Below, in pieces: positions 7,312-15,376 of a stretch of 34,279 nucleotides of DNA. Source of the DNA: Deltaproteobacteria bacterium (GTDB lineage Bacteria > Desulfobacterota > Dissulfuribacteria > Dissulfuribacterales > JALVPX01). The notes under the pieces are model-generated. The model saw only the letters and a program-made list of their open reading frames with translations. It made no database searches and was not told where the DNA came from. Position numbers and translations under genes: made by a program. Location: NCBI GenBank assembly GCA_027023445.1, contig JALVVK010000087.1, positions 1 through 34,279 on the forward strand, written 5' to 3'. Each line of letters begins with the position of its first letter. The first letter of the stretch is position 1.

Positions 7312-8341
7312 GGTAATGAGGAATAAAGAAATCGACCTGACAGATCCCAAGGGTCCGTTAAAGGCCGCCATGTTTCTCCTTTCCATGGGGGAAGAATTTA
7401 CTGCCGAGGTGTTTAAGTATCTCAGGGAAGACGAGGTGAGGGAGGTTTCGGCCCTTATGGCCACGATAGAGCACATCCCCGGCGAGGCGGTGGAGAAAAT
7501 CATGAGCGAGGTAAGGGAAAAGATGTCCCTGGTCAAGGGGGAAGTGGCCGTTCCCGTTGAAGAATTTTTGAAAAAGGTTCTTTTTTCCTCCATGAGCAAG
7601 GAACAGGCGGAAAAGATTTATGAAGACATCATGCGCCAGCTTTACCCTTCCACGTTCAAGAAGCTTTCAAGCCTGGAGCCAAAGATTATAGTCAACTTCC
7701 TGAGCAATGAACATCCACAGACAATGGCCGTTATAATTGCCCACCTGGAACCTGATCTGGCCGCAGCCATACTGGAGGAACTGCCGGAAAAACTCCAGGC
7801 CGAGGTGATGATGAGAATTGCCAATCTGGAGAAGATCAGCCCGGATATCGTGGCCGAAATAGACAGGGTCCTGGAGGAAGAACTCTTCTCGGTTGAGATG
7901 AGCGATGTCACCAAGGTGGGTGGCGCGGAAAAGGTAGCAGAGATCCTGAATAATGTGGACCGGAATCTGGAAGACACTCTCATGGAACAGATTGAGTCTT
8001 CTTCTGAGGAACTGGCCGAGGAAATCCGGAAACTCATGTTCAAGTTTGAGGATCTCCTGAATGTAGATGATTCAGCGATAGTCAGCATCCTTAAAGAAAT
8101 CAGCACAGAAGAACTGAAGCTTGCGCTCAAGGCGGCATCAGAGGAACTCAAGGAAAAATTCTTCACAAACATGTCTGAAAGGGCCTCCCTCCTGCTTAAA
8201 GAGGACCTGGAGGTAATGGGTCCGGTCCGCCTCAAGGAGGTGGAACTTGCGCAGCAAGCCATTATAAAGGTGGCCAAAAAACTGGAAGGAGAGGGTAAAA
8301 TTATTCTTGGCGGCAAGGGAGGCGAAGAGGTACTTGTCTAA
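7295..8341 (+). CDS. fliG: Flagellar motor switch protein FliG
   Basis: FliG is the C-ring protein that binds FliF and interacts with the stator to produce torque. It has 348 residues, near the usual 330-345. The N-terminal FliF-binding domain is about 20-110, the middle domain carries the EHPQ motif (SNEHPQTMAVIIAHLEPD), and the C-terminal charged torque helix includes the ERASLLLKEDLEVMGPVRL region. The ATG at 7295 lies inside fliF. An in-frame ATG at 7316 (MRNKEIDL) is an alternative start that would end the overlap. It overlaps fliH at the 3' end. Confidence 0.97.
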   Translation: MVPVAKVMRNKEIDLTDPKGPLKAAMFLLSMGEEFTAEVFKYLREDEVREVSALMATIEHIPGEAVEKIMSEVREKMSLVKGEVAVPVEEFLKKVLFSSMSKEQAEKIYEDIMRQLYPSTFKKLSSLEPKIIVNFLSNEHPQTMAVIIAHLEPDLAAAILEELPEKLQAEVMMRIANLEKISPDIVAEIDRVLEEELFSVEMSDVTKVGGAEKVAEILNNVDRNLEDTLMEQIESSSEELAEEIRKLMFKFEDLLNVDDSAIVSILKEISTEELKLALKAASEELKEKFFTNMSERASLLLKEDLEVMGPVRLKEVELAQQAIIKVAKKLEGEGKIILGGKGGEEVLV

Positions 8342-9173
8342 GATTATAAAGGCGGGAGACTGTTCTTTTTTGTCCCTGAATGACACAAACAACCGTAAGG
8401 CCGAGACAGGCCAGGATGAAGACGGAATCTTCAGCTGTCTTACGTCACTGCTGAATGTTTCGTCTGAAGCTGGGAATTCTGATGCCTGCGGAGGGGGCGT
8501 GGCCGGTGAGTCGCGTTCAGCCGGGGAGCTTTCCGTTGCCAGAAAAGAGGCGGAGGACATCCTGAGCCGGGCCAGAGAAGAGGCAGAGTCGCTTAAATCA
8601 AAGGCACGGCAGATGATCGCTGATGCCAGGAAAAAATCAGAGGAGATTGAAAGTGAGGCGTACAGCCAGGGATTTGACCAGGGCAAAAAGGATGGGGAGG
8701 AGTTGGGAAGGCGGCAATACGAAGCTACTGCCCAGAGACTGGGCAGAATCATTGAAAGAATGCAGACCCAGGGGAATGACCTGCTTTCCATGTACGAGGC
8801 CCAGATGGTTCGGCTGGTTCTTGAGGTATCACGGAGGATAGTACATCATGAGATCCAGACGGACCCGGAAACCGTGTTAAGATGCATAAGGGCAGCCATG
8901 GAAAAGGTTGTGGAGGGCAGCCATCTCTGTATTCATCTCAATCCCAGGGATGCGGAGATTGTAGAGGAGAAAGTCAAGATAGAATTTACGGCTCCGGGAC
9001 ATCATCCCGTTGACATCAAACCTGACATGAAGGTTGAACGCGGAGGATGCCTGATTGAAACGGAATTTGGCTTTGTGGACGCGAGCCTGAGCTCAAAATG
9101 GCAGGTTGTAACCCAGGAACTGGAACGAATACTTACCGAAAGAACTGGCCTGGATCTGAAAAAAGACCTATGA
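8334..9173 (+). CDS. fliH: Flagellar export apparatus regulator FliH
   Basis: FliH is the stator-like cytoplasmic partner of the FliI ATPase. The product is about 279 residues. The TTG at 8334 is preferred because it gives the family-like N-terminus LSKIIKAGD, with GAGG just upstream. The ORF track uses an earlier TTG at 8307. The middle (about 60-130) is a charged coiled coil with the glycine-spaced repeat SQGFDQGKKDGEELGRRQYE typical of FliH. The C-terminal domain (LVLEVSRRIVHHEIQTDPET and following) matches FliH/type III HrpE-like stators. It overlaps both fliG and fliI (ATGA). Confidence 0.92.
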   Translation: MSKIIKAGDCSFLSLNDTNNRKAETGQDEDGIFSCLTSLLNVSSEAGNSDACGGGVAGESRSAGELSVARKEAEDILSRAREEAESLKSKARQMIADARKKSEEIESEAYSQGFDQGKKDGEELGRRQYEATAQRLGRIIERMQTQGNDLLSMYEAQMVRLVLEVSRRIVHHEIQTDPETVLRCIRAAMEKVVEGSHLCIHLNPRDAEIVEEKVKIEFTAPGHHPVDIKPDMKVERGGCLIETEFGFVDASLSSKWQVVTQELERILTERTGLDLKKDL

Positions 9174-10507
9174 GCCAAGACATGACTGATCATGAAAAAA
9201 TAGACTTTTCGCCTTACCTGCAGGCAGTGACCGGGCTTAATACCATCAGGGCCTGCGGTGTTGTCAATCAGGTCATAGGAATGGTTCTCGAGGGCAAGGG
9301 GCCTGGAGTTCCGGTAGGAGGGCTGTGCCGGGTAGAGGTAAAAAAAGGGGAGAGCCTGCCTGCCGAGGTGGTCGGCTTTAGAAAAAATCATGTTCTATTG
9401 ATGCCCCTTGGCGAGATGCGAGGGATTGAACCAGGCGGAAAGATATGGGTTTCCGGCCAGGAGGCACGGGTTGCGGTGGGTAAAAGGCTTCTTGGCAGGG
9501 TGCTGAACGGCCTTGGAGAACCTATAGACAACAAGGGCCCCGTCATCCCTGAAGAGGAATATCCGCTTTATCCTGACGTGCTGAATCCCATGGACAGGCC
9601 GATAATTGACCAGCCTGTGGACGTGGGTATCAGGGCCATAAACGCCTGCCTGACCCTGGGCAAGGGCCAGAGGATAGGAATAATGGCCGGCTCCGGGGTG
9701 GGGAAGAGCACGCTTCTTGGCATGATTGCCCGACATACCGCGGCTGATGTGAGCGTGATTGCTCTCATAGGCGAACGGGGCAGGGAACTGAGAGAATTCA
9801 TCAAAACAAGTCTTGGCCCGGAGGGGCTGGCCAGGTCAGTAGTAGTTGTGGCCACCTCAGATCAGCCCCCCCTTGTCAGATTAAGGGGAGCTTATCTGGC
9901 GACATCCATTGCCGAATATTTCAGGGACCAGGGCAACGATGTGATTTTTATGATGGATTCGGTTACAAGGTTTGCCATGGCATACCGGGAAGTAGGGCTC
10001 GCGGTCGGGGAGCCGCCTACCTCCAGGGGATACACTCCATCGGTGTTCGCGCAACTGCCAAAGCTTCTGGAAAGAGCAGGGAGGAAATCCGGAGCAGGCA
10101 GCATTACCGGTATCTACACGGTTCTTGTCGAGGGAGATGACATGAACGAGCCCATAGCCGATACTGTACGCTCCATTGTGGACGGCCACATTGTCCTGAA
10201 AAGGGAAATAGCTCATCAGGGGCATTACCCTGCCATAGACATCCTCTCCAGCGTGAGCAGGGTGATGAGGGACATCGCAGCACCCGGTCAGATTCAGGCC
10301 TACCAGAAACTCATATCGGTTCTGTCCACTTACAGCAGGGCGGAGGACCTGATCAATCTTGGTGCCTACAGCAGGGGCACCAACCCTGAAATCGATTTTG
10401 CCCTTGAAAAAATCGACCAGGTAAAGGCTTTCTTAAAACAGGACGTGGATCACCCATCATCATACAAGGCAAGTATTGAGGAACTTATAGGAATTTTCCA
10501 GAGGTAG
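9170..10507 (+). CDS. fliI: Flagellum-specific ATPase FliI
   Basis: FliI is the hexameric ATPase of the flagellar type III export system. The start at 9170 (MSQDMTDHEKIDF) is chosen because its ATG overlaps the fliH stop (ATGA). The track start at 9098 lies deep in fliH and adds residues foreign to the family. The protein has 445 residues, a normal length. It carries Walker A AGSGVGKSTLL, the GERGREL motif, Walker B VIFMMDSVTRFAMAYREVGL and the signature GEPPTSRGYTPSVFAQLPKL. fliJ follows 7 nt later. Confidence 0.97.
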   Translation: MSQDMTDHEKIDFSPYLQAVTGLNTIRACGVVNQVIGMVLEGKGPGVPVGGLCRVEVKKGESLPAEVVGFRKNHVLLMPLGEMRGIEPGGKIWVSGQEARVAVGKRLLGRVLNGLGEPIDNKGPVIPEEEYPLYPDVLNPMDRPIIDQPVDVGIRAINACLTLGKGQRIGIMAGSGVGKSTLLGMIARHTAADVSVIALIGERGRELREFIKTSLGPEGLARSVVVVATSDQPPLVRLRGAYLATSIAEYFRDQGNDVIFMMDSVTRFAMAYREVGLAVGEPPTSRGYTPSVFAQLPKLLERAGRKSGAGSITGIYTVLVEGDDMNEPIADTVRSIVDGHIVLKREIAHQGHYPAIDILSSVSRVMRDIAAPGQIQAYQKLISVLSTYSRAEDLINLGAYSRGTNPEIDFALEKIDQVKAFLKQDVDHPSSYKASIEELIGIFQR

Positions 10508-10514
10508 GTGCGCC

Positions 10515-10973
10515 ATGGCATTTAAGTTCAGGCTTGAAACCCTTCTGAGGCTGCGGGAACGACAACTGGAGCTTGCGGAGGGAGAACTTGCGAGTTTTTT
10601 GAAACAGCTTGCTTCGGCCAGGAATTCCCATGACATCAAATTGACCGAGGTACGGCAGGCGGAATCCGCCCTGAAAGAATCACTGAGTAAGGGGGTGGAG
10701 GCAGAGCGGTACAGGCAGATGTCCCTTTACCTTGAGAGGCTCAAGGCAGATCTTGCCCGACTTGAGCAACGCATCAGTCAGATAGAGGCCGCGGTGGCAC
10801 AGGCACGCGAAAAGGTTATGGACCGACACAGGGAGAAAGAATTGGTGGAAAAACTCAGGGAAAAGGAATACCAGGCCTATACGGCAGAAATCCAAAGACA
10901 GGAGCAGGTAGAGGCGGATGATCTTTCCAGCGTGGGGTTTGTAAGGCGTGAGCATGAAAAACAACTCATCTAA
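10515..10973 (+). CDS. fliJ: Flagellar FliJ protein (export chaperone escort)
   Basis: This is a 152-residue, almost wholly coiled-coil protein starting MAFKFRLETLLRLRERQLEL, the FliJ family signature. FliJ acts as the gamma-like stalk of the FliI/FliH ATPase and recycles export chaperones. FliJ sequences diverge greatly, so the assignment rests on the N-terminal motif, length, coiled coil and position directly after fliI. The 3' end overlaps the next gene by about 20 nt. Confidence 0.93.
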   Translation: MAFKFRLETLLRLRERQLELAEGELASFLKQLASARNSHDIKLTEVRQAESALKESLSKGVEAERYRQMSLYLERLKADLARLEQRISQIEAAVAQAREKVMDRHREKELVEKLREKEYQAYTAEIQRQEQVEADDLSSVGFVRREHEKQLI

Positions 10974-11568
10974 AATCGGTTTCGGTCTTGTCGTCAGGCT
11001 TCTTCTCGGCGTTGGCACGGTAAAATTGTGCCTTGCCTGCCTGTTCCTCTTCAGCTCCTGGATTACCCCTCTTTCCGACACAGGCGCCGTATTTGCGGAA
11101 TCCGCGTCCGACCAGCCTCCGGCAGCAGCCACCCCGTCGGGTGTCTCAAAAGACAAGACGGTATCGCCGTCGTGTAATCCTGAGGTATTGGAGATTATCA
11201 GAGCCGAGGCAAGGCAGTGGGATGACAAAAAACGCCTGCTGGATTCCAGGGAAAAGGACCTGGATATGCTGAAGGCTGAAATAGAGAAACGCCTGGATGA
11301 ATTGAAAATGCTCCAGACCCGTCTTGAGGAACCCTTAAAGAAGGCCAAGGCCTCTTATGACAACAGGTTCCAACATCTCGTGGGAGTTTACAGTTCCATG
11401 GATCCCGCGCGGGCGGCAAGTCTTTTGGACCAGCTGGACGAGGCCACGGTGGCAAAAATCTTTGAGGCAATGAAGAGCAAAAAAGTAGCGAGGATCCTGG
11501 CCCTTATGAATTCTGAAAAGGCCGCGAAAATCAGTAATATCCTGTCCAGGTGGAAAATGGCCGAGTAA
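10954..11568 (+). CDS. MotE-like periplasmic flagellar protein
   Basis: About 204 residues are encoded from the ATG at 10954 (MKNNSSKIGF), with AAGG 8 nt upstream. The track uses a GTG 6 nt earlier. The N-terminus is a signal peptide or anchor (VKLCLACLFLFSSWI, possible cut after AVFA). A charged coiled coil follows at about 90-135. The C-terminal 55 residues (YSSMDPARAASLLDQLDEAT and then KIFEAMKSKKVARILALMN) match the MotE/MgtE-N-like domain found in flagellar chaperones such as MotE. In other bacteria this domain assists stator function. The position right after fliJ is common. The stator role is inferred from the family. Confidence 0.85.
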   Translation: MKNNSSKIGFGLVVRLLLGVGTVKLCLACLFLFSSWITPLSDTGAVFAESASDQPPAAATPSGVSKDKTVSPSCNPEVLEIIRAEARQWDDKKRLLDSREKDLDMLKAEIEKRLDELKMLQTRLEEPLKKAKASYDNRFQHLVGVYSSMDPARAASLLDQLDEATVAKIFEAMKSKKVARILALMNSEKAAKISNILSRWKMAE

Positions 11569-11635
11569 TCATTGTTTCTTTTTGCAGAGACCATGTGTTA
11601 TCCTTGGCGGCATTTGAGCGAAAAGGGGGAAAGCC

Positions 11636-11950
11636 ATGGACAACACGAATAAATGGACAGGACGGGATGTCTGGCATCTTGCCGTAATGATATTTATTAC
11701 GGTCTCTTTTGCCTTGCGTCGGGGACCTTTCCCCGATGCTGAGATTACCACCATTCGTTATCTCGCAGCCTATATCCTTTACGGATTTATAACGGTATTT
11801 ATCTTCCTGGGCCTTGGCAAAAAGATGCTTAAACTCAATCCGTCAAGAAAGCAGATAATCAAATGGGCATTCGGGCTTGCCGCCTTTTTTTCTGTTAACC
11901 AGATGATATACGAATTTTTCCTGGCCTTTACCGGTCAACATGTGCCATGA
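11636..11950 (+). CDS. Small three-helix membrane protein, unknown
   Basis: The protein has 104 residues and AAAGGGGGAAAG a few nt before the ATG. Three hydrophobic spans are visible: about 14-27 (HLAVMIFITVSFAL), about 44-60 (AAYILYGFITVFIFLGL) and about 77-98 (WAFGLAAFFSVNQMIYEFFL). Lysine-rich loops suggest an orientation in the inner membrane. No family is recognised. It ends in a 4-nt overlap with the PAS-HisKA gene (ATGA), so the two are translated together and may work together as a membrane sensor pair at the end of the flagellar operon. Confidence 0.72.
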   Translation: MDNTNKWTGRDVWHLAVMIFITVSFALRRGPFPDAEITTIRYLAAYILYGFITVFIFLGLGKKMLKLNPSRKQIIKWAFGLAAFFSVNQMIYEFFLAFTGQHVP

Positions 11951-12882
11951 AAAGAAAAACCAAACGCCTGTTACCTGATTTTTTTCTTGGCCTGTGCCTT
12001 GTCGTCCTGGCAGGCATAGCTTCATGGGCTATTGTCCAGGCAGTTGACCTGGTTTCCCTGTTTAAGAATCCTTCAGCCTTCTCTTCCCCTGAAAAAATCG
12101 GACGCCTTGGCCGTTTTTTGACAGGACTTGCCGTCCTGGTGGTGCTTCTGTCGGCCTCGACAGCCTTTCTACTGTGGCGCATGGTACAGCTGACAGTCCG
12201 ATTTGACCGCGCGCTTGCGATCAGCAGGCAGGGCTGTCAACGTTACAGGCTGTTCGCCGAGGCCCCACCCTCCGTGGGCATGGTACGAGTCTCTCTGTCT
12301 AAGGGCACATCTATTGATGCGAATCGAATTATCTTCAAGATGCTTGGCCTTTCAAGGGGGGAATTTGTCGGCAGACCCCTGTCCTCCTTTGTACGTCATG
12401 AGGACAGGGATCAGTTTCAGAGACAGCTGACACGGCTTCAGGAGGGGAAACATTCCCTGGAATTTACAGTAGGCATGATGGGCAGCACCGGGACCATAAT
12501 GGATATCCAGTGGCATCTGGCCCGTACCATGACGATCACAGATTCTGATGCCGAGGCGATAGCAATACTGACCGATGTGAGCGATCGAAGGCAGGCCGAG
12601 GCCGAAAGGGCTGAAAGGGAACGGCTGCAGGGGGTGCTCGAAATGGCAGGCGCGGCAGCACATGAGTTGAATCAGCCCATCCAGGTTATAATGGGATATA
12701 CAGATATACTTTCATCCAGGACAGATCCCTCTGATCCCAATCATGATCTCATCGCCAGACTTCAGGAAGAAGTGGACCGTATGGGAAAGATAGGGAAAAA
12801 AATTGCCGCAATAAGCAGGTACAAGGTAAAACCTTATGTGGGAGACACAAAAATTATTGATATAGATCAGGCGTCTTCCTGA
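11947..12882 (+). CDS. Membrane PAS-HisKA protein without a kinase ATPase domain
   Basis: This 311-residue protein has TM helices at about 10-32 and 57-80, a PAS domain at about 100-212, a short coiled linker, and a dimerisation/phosphoacceptor domain with the H-box GAAAHELNQPIQVIMGYTDI (His239). It stops about 70 residues after the histidine. The N, G1, F and G2 boxes of a HATPase_c domain are missing, so it cannot phosphorylate itself as a normal kinase. The end (TKIIDIDQASS) reads smoothly rather than as a frameshift. It may be a phosphotransfer or docking protein, or a degenerated FlrB/FleS-like partner of the activator at 2991. The 3' end overlaps the opposing rsmG gene by 16 nt. Confidence 0.85.
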   Translation: MKRKTKRLLPDFFLGLCLVVLAGIASWAIVQAVDLVSLFKNPSAFSSPEKIGRLGRFLTGLAVLVVLLSASTAFLLWRMVQLTVRFDRALAISRQGCQRYRLFAEAPPSVGMVRVSLSKGTSIDANRIIFKMLGLSRGEFVGRPLSSFVRHEDRDQFQRQLTRLQEGKHSLEFTVGMMGSTGTIMDIQWHLARTMTITDSDAEAIAILTDVSDRRQAEAERAERERLQGVLEMAGAAAHELNQPIQVIMGYTDILSSRTDPSDPNHDLIARLQEEVDRMGKIGKKIAAISRYKVKPYVGDTKIIDIDQASS

Positions 12883-13571
12883 TGTAACGCACGCCTGAAG
12901 AAGATCAGACATCTTCCATGTCCCAGGACGGGCAGATGTTTCTCAAGGATTTTTACCTCAAGTCTTTTCTCCCTCACGATATCCATGCTTTCCTCAAGTT
13001 CCTCAGGTCCGCCAGGCCCCTTCATCGCGGTTATTAATCCTGAAGGAGACAGAAGCGGCAACGCCATCTTGATGAGACACGGAATACTGCCAAGCGCCCG
13101 GCTTGTTATCAAATCAAAGCCTTCTGCAGGCATTCGCGCGGGCACACCGGTATCCCCTACCCTGCCATGTTCTGCCTTAATCCCTTCCAGGTCCAGCCGG
13201 GCAATAATCGTCCGGAGAAAGGAAACCTTTTTCCTTACCGCATCAACGAGAACCACCTCCAGTTCAGGTCGCAGAATCTTCAACAGGAGCCCGGGCACAC
13301 CGGCCCCTGAGCCTATGTCCAGGAGAGTACCCGTGTTTACCGGCAGCTCATGCGCCAGGACAAGGGTATCTCCGAGGTGTTTGAACACCATGTCCTCCAT
13401 GGATTTCAGTCCTGTGAGATTGATGCGGCGGTTCCAGCGATTGAGTTCAGTAAAATAATCAGCCAGCCGGGCTGTCAGCAGTGGATCCGGGGTGGTTTTT
13501 GCACCTGCCAGGGTGCGATTTATGAGTTCGGTAAGCCTATTGATAGTCCTGTTCCACGGATAGATTGGCAA
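12867..13571 (-). CDS. rsmG: 16S rRNA (guanine-527-N7) methyltransferase RsmG
   Basis: RsmG methylates G527 of 16S rRNA with AdoMet. The family core is clear: LNRWNRRINLTG, the AdoMet-binding GTLLDIGSGAGVPGLLLKIL, the acidic strand LEVVLVDAVRKKVSFLR, and the later FDLITSRALGSIPCLI. The ORF track starts at 13712, far inside dnaB. I suggest the TTG at 13571 (LPIYPWNRTINRL), giving about 234 residues, but no good Shine-Dalgarno is visible and the true start could be a few codons downstream. It overlaps dnaB by about 35 nt, so coupling is likely. It converges on the PAS-HisKA gene. Confidence 0.93.
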   Translation of the reverse strand: MPIYPWNRTINRLTELINRTLAGAKTTPDPLLTARLADYFTELNRWNRRINLTGLKSMEDMVFKHLGDTLVLAHELPVNTGTLLDIGSGAGVPGLLLKILRPELEVVLVDAVRKKVSFLRTIIARLDLEGIKAEHGRVGDTGVPARMPAEGFDLITSRALGSIPCLIKMALPLLSPSGLITAMKGPGGPEELEESMDIVREKRLEVKILEKHLPVLGHGRCLIFFRRALHQEDA

Positions 13572-14910
13572 AGGAGGAATACTGTGCGAGGAAGGCCAGC
13601 TTGACCAGGCCGGTCGGGCCGTTTCGCTGCTTGCCAACAATGATTTCAGCCGTGCCCCGGTTGGGATTGTCCTCGGAGCGGTTATAGACTTCATCCCGGT
13701 AGATAAAGGCAATTACGTCCGCATCCTGCTCTATGGCGCCGGATTCCCTGAGGTCTGCCATCTGGGGCCGCTTATTGGGGCGGTCTTCCACCTTCCGGTT
13801 AAGCTGCGACAGGGCCACTACCGGGACATCCAGTTCCTTTGCCATTGCCTTGAGGGACCTGGATATCTCGGAGATCTCCTGTTCCCTTCGCTCGCTTCTG
13901 TCGCGGCCCCGCATGAGCTGGAGATAGTCAACAAGCACAAGGCCCAGGCCATGTTCGCTTTTCAGCCGTCTTGCCTTGGCCCGCATCTCCAGGACCGATA
14001 GGGCGGGGGTGTCATCAATGAAAACAGGGGCGCTCGACAGAAGATCTGCGGCACCTATAATGCGAGTCCACTCATTGTCTGACAGAAAACCTGTCCGCAC
14101 CTTTTGCGCGTTGACCTTTGCCTCTGAACACAGCATCCTCAAGGCAAGCTGTTCCTTGGACATCTCAAGGGAAAAAATGGCTACGGGCACGCCATGATTG
14201 ATGGTGGCGTGCTGGGCTATGTTCAGGGCAAGGGCGGTTTTCCCCATGCTGGGGCGCCCGGCCACGATTATGAGATCTGATGGCTGGAATCCGGCGGTTA
14301 ATTTATCAAGTTCGACAAACCCCGTGGGTACGCCCGTGATCAGCTCTTTCCTGGCAAAAAGGTCCTCAACCTTTCTTATGCTGTCCTTGAGAACACTTTT
14401 AAGGGGATGAAACGACTGGTTTATTTTTGCCTGGGAAATTTCAAAGATGGCGGCCTCGGCGCTTTCAAGGATTTCATCAACATCCCCTGCTTCCTCGTAG
14501 CACAATGTGGCAAGATCAGAAGTTTTCTGGATGAGCCGCCTGAGTACGGCCTTGTCCCTGACTATTTTGGCATAATAGCTGATGTTGGACGCAACAGGAA
14601 TTGTTTCGGCCAATTCCCCCAGGTACGCTACACCTCCCACATCATCAAGCACCCCCTTGGATTTTAACAGGTTCGAAACCGTGAGGATATCCTGGGGCTC
14701 GTTGCGGTCAAACAGTTCCAGCATGGCCCTGTATATTATTCCATGGGCCTCTTTATAAAAATCTTCAGGGGATATGGTTTCAACAACCTTGAGAAGCGCC
14801 CTGTCCTCAATAAGGATGCCTCCCAGAACACACTGTTCCGCCTCGATGTTCTGAGGCGGAACGCGGTAATCCAAGCTGGGGGATGCGCCCTTCATGCGGG
14901 TTACGGCCAT
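13537..14910 (-). CDS. dnaB: Replicative DNA helicase DnaB
   Basis: DnaB is the hexameric 5'-3' helicase of the replication fork. The protein has 457 residues. The N-terminal domain starts LDYRVPPQNIEAEQCVLGGI. The RecA-like domain has Walker A GRPSMGKTALALNIA, the Walker B strand LGLVLVDYLQLMRG and later AELREBLOCK-type residues DLRESGAIEQDADVIAFIYR typical of DnaB. It lies 5 nt downstream of rplI, in the common rpsF-rpsR-rplI-dnaB order. No intein is present. Confidence 0.97.
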   Translation of the reverse strand: MAVTRMKGASPSLDYRVPPQNIEAEQCVLGGILIEDRALLKVVETISPEDFYKEAHGIIYRAMLELFDRNEPQDILTVSNLLKSKGVLDDVGGVAYLGELAETIPVASNISYYAKIVRDKAVLRRLIQKTSDLATLCYEEAGDVDEILESAEAAIFEISQAKINQSFHPLKSVLKDSIRKVEDLFARKELITGVPTGFVELDKLTAGFQPSDLIIVAGRPSMGKTALALNIAQHATINHGVPVAIFSLEMSKEQLALRMLCSEAKVNAQKVRTGFLSDNEWTRIIGAADLLSSAPVFIDDTPALSVLEMRAKARRLKSEHGLGLVLVDYLQLMRGRDRSERREQEISEISRSLKAMAKELDVPVVALSQLNRKVEDRPNKRPQMADLRESGAIEQDADVIAFIYRDEVYNRSEDNPNRGTAEIIVGKQRNGPTGLVKLAFLAQYSSFANLSVEQDYQ

Positions 14911-14915
14911 TTAGC

Positions 14916-15365
14916 CTATTCCTCTATGGGCGTTACGCGTACCTTGAGCACTGCTGTGACATCAGGGTTAAGCCTGACGCTTACCTCGTGTTCTCCCAGG
15001 GTCTTTATGGGCTCGTCCAGAACGATTTTGCGTTTGTCAACAGTATAGCCCTTTTCCGCTATTGCCCTGGAGATATCCATGGTTGTGACAGAGCCATACA
15101 TCTTTTCCTCTTCGCCCACGCGTACAGGAATGATGATGTCCAGGGACTGGAGCTGTGATGCAAGTGCCTCAAGCTCCTGTAATTCCTTTGCAGCCCTTTT
15201 CAGGATGGCGGCCCGCTGGCGCTCCATCTGTATAATGTTTTTCTTATTGGCTATTATAGCCTTACCCTTGGGAAGGAGATAGTTCCTTGCATAGCCATTG
15301 GCCACCTTGACCGTGTCTCCCGCCTTCCCCAGGGAGGTAATGCTTTCTCTGAGGATAATTTCCAT
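14916..15365 (-). CDS. rplI: 50S ribosomal protein L9
   Basis: L9 binds 23S rRNA near the L1 stalk. At 149 residues it is the standard length. The N-terminal RNA-binding domain is unmistakable (MEIILRESITSLGKAGDTVK and VANGYARNYLLPKGKA), followed by a long helix and the C-terminal domain (YGSVTTMDISRAI). It lies 11 nt downstream of the DUF2232 gene and 5 nt upstream of dnaB. Confidence 0.98.
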   Translation of the reverse strand: MEIILRESITSLGKAGDTVKVANGYARNYLLPKGKAIIANKKNIIQMERQRAAILKRAAKELQELEALASQLQSLDIIIPVRVGEEEKMYGSVTTMDISRAIAEKGYTVDKRKIVLDEPIKTLGEHEVSVRLNPDVTAVLKVRVTPIEE

Positions 15366-15376
15366 AAAAGGCCTCC

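Noticed and set aside
7642-8316. Long serine-rich minus-strand ORF opposite fliG
   Set aside because: It is a typical antisense shadow of a coding gene with high Leu/Glu content; no start signal or homology.
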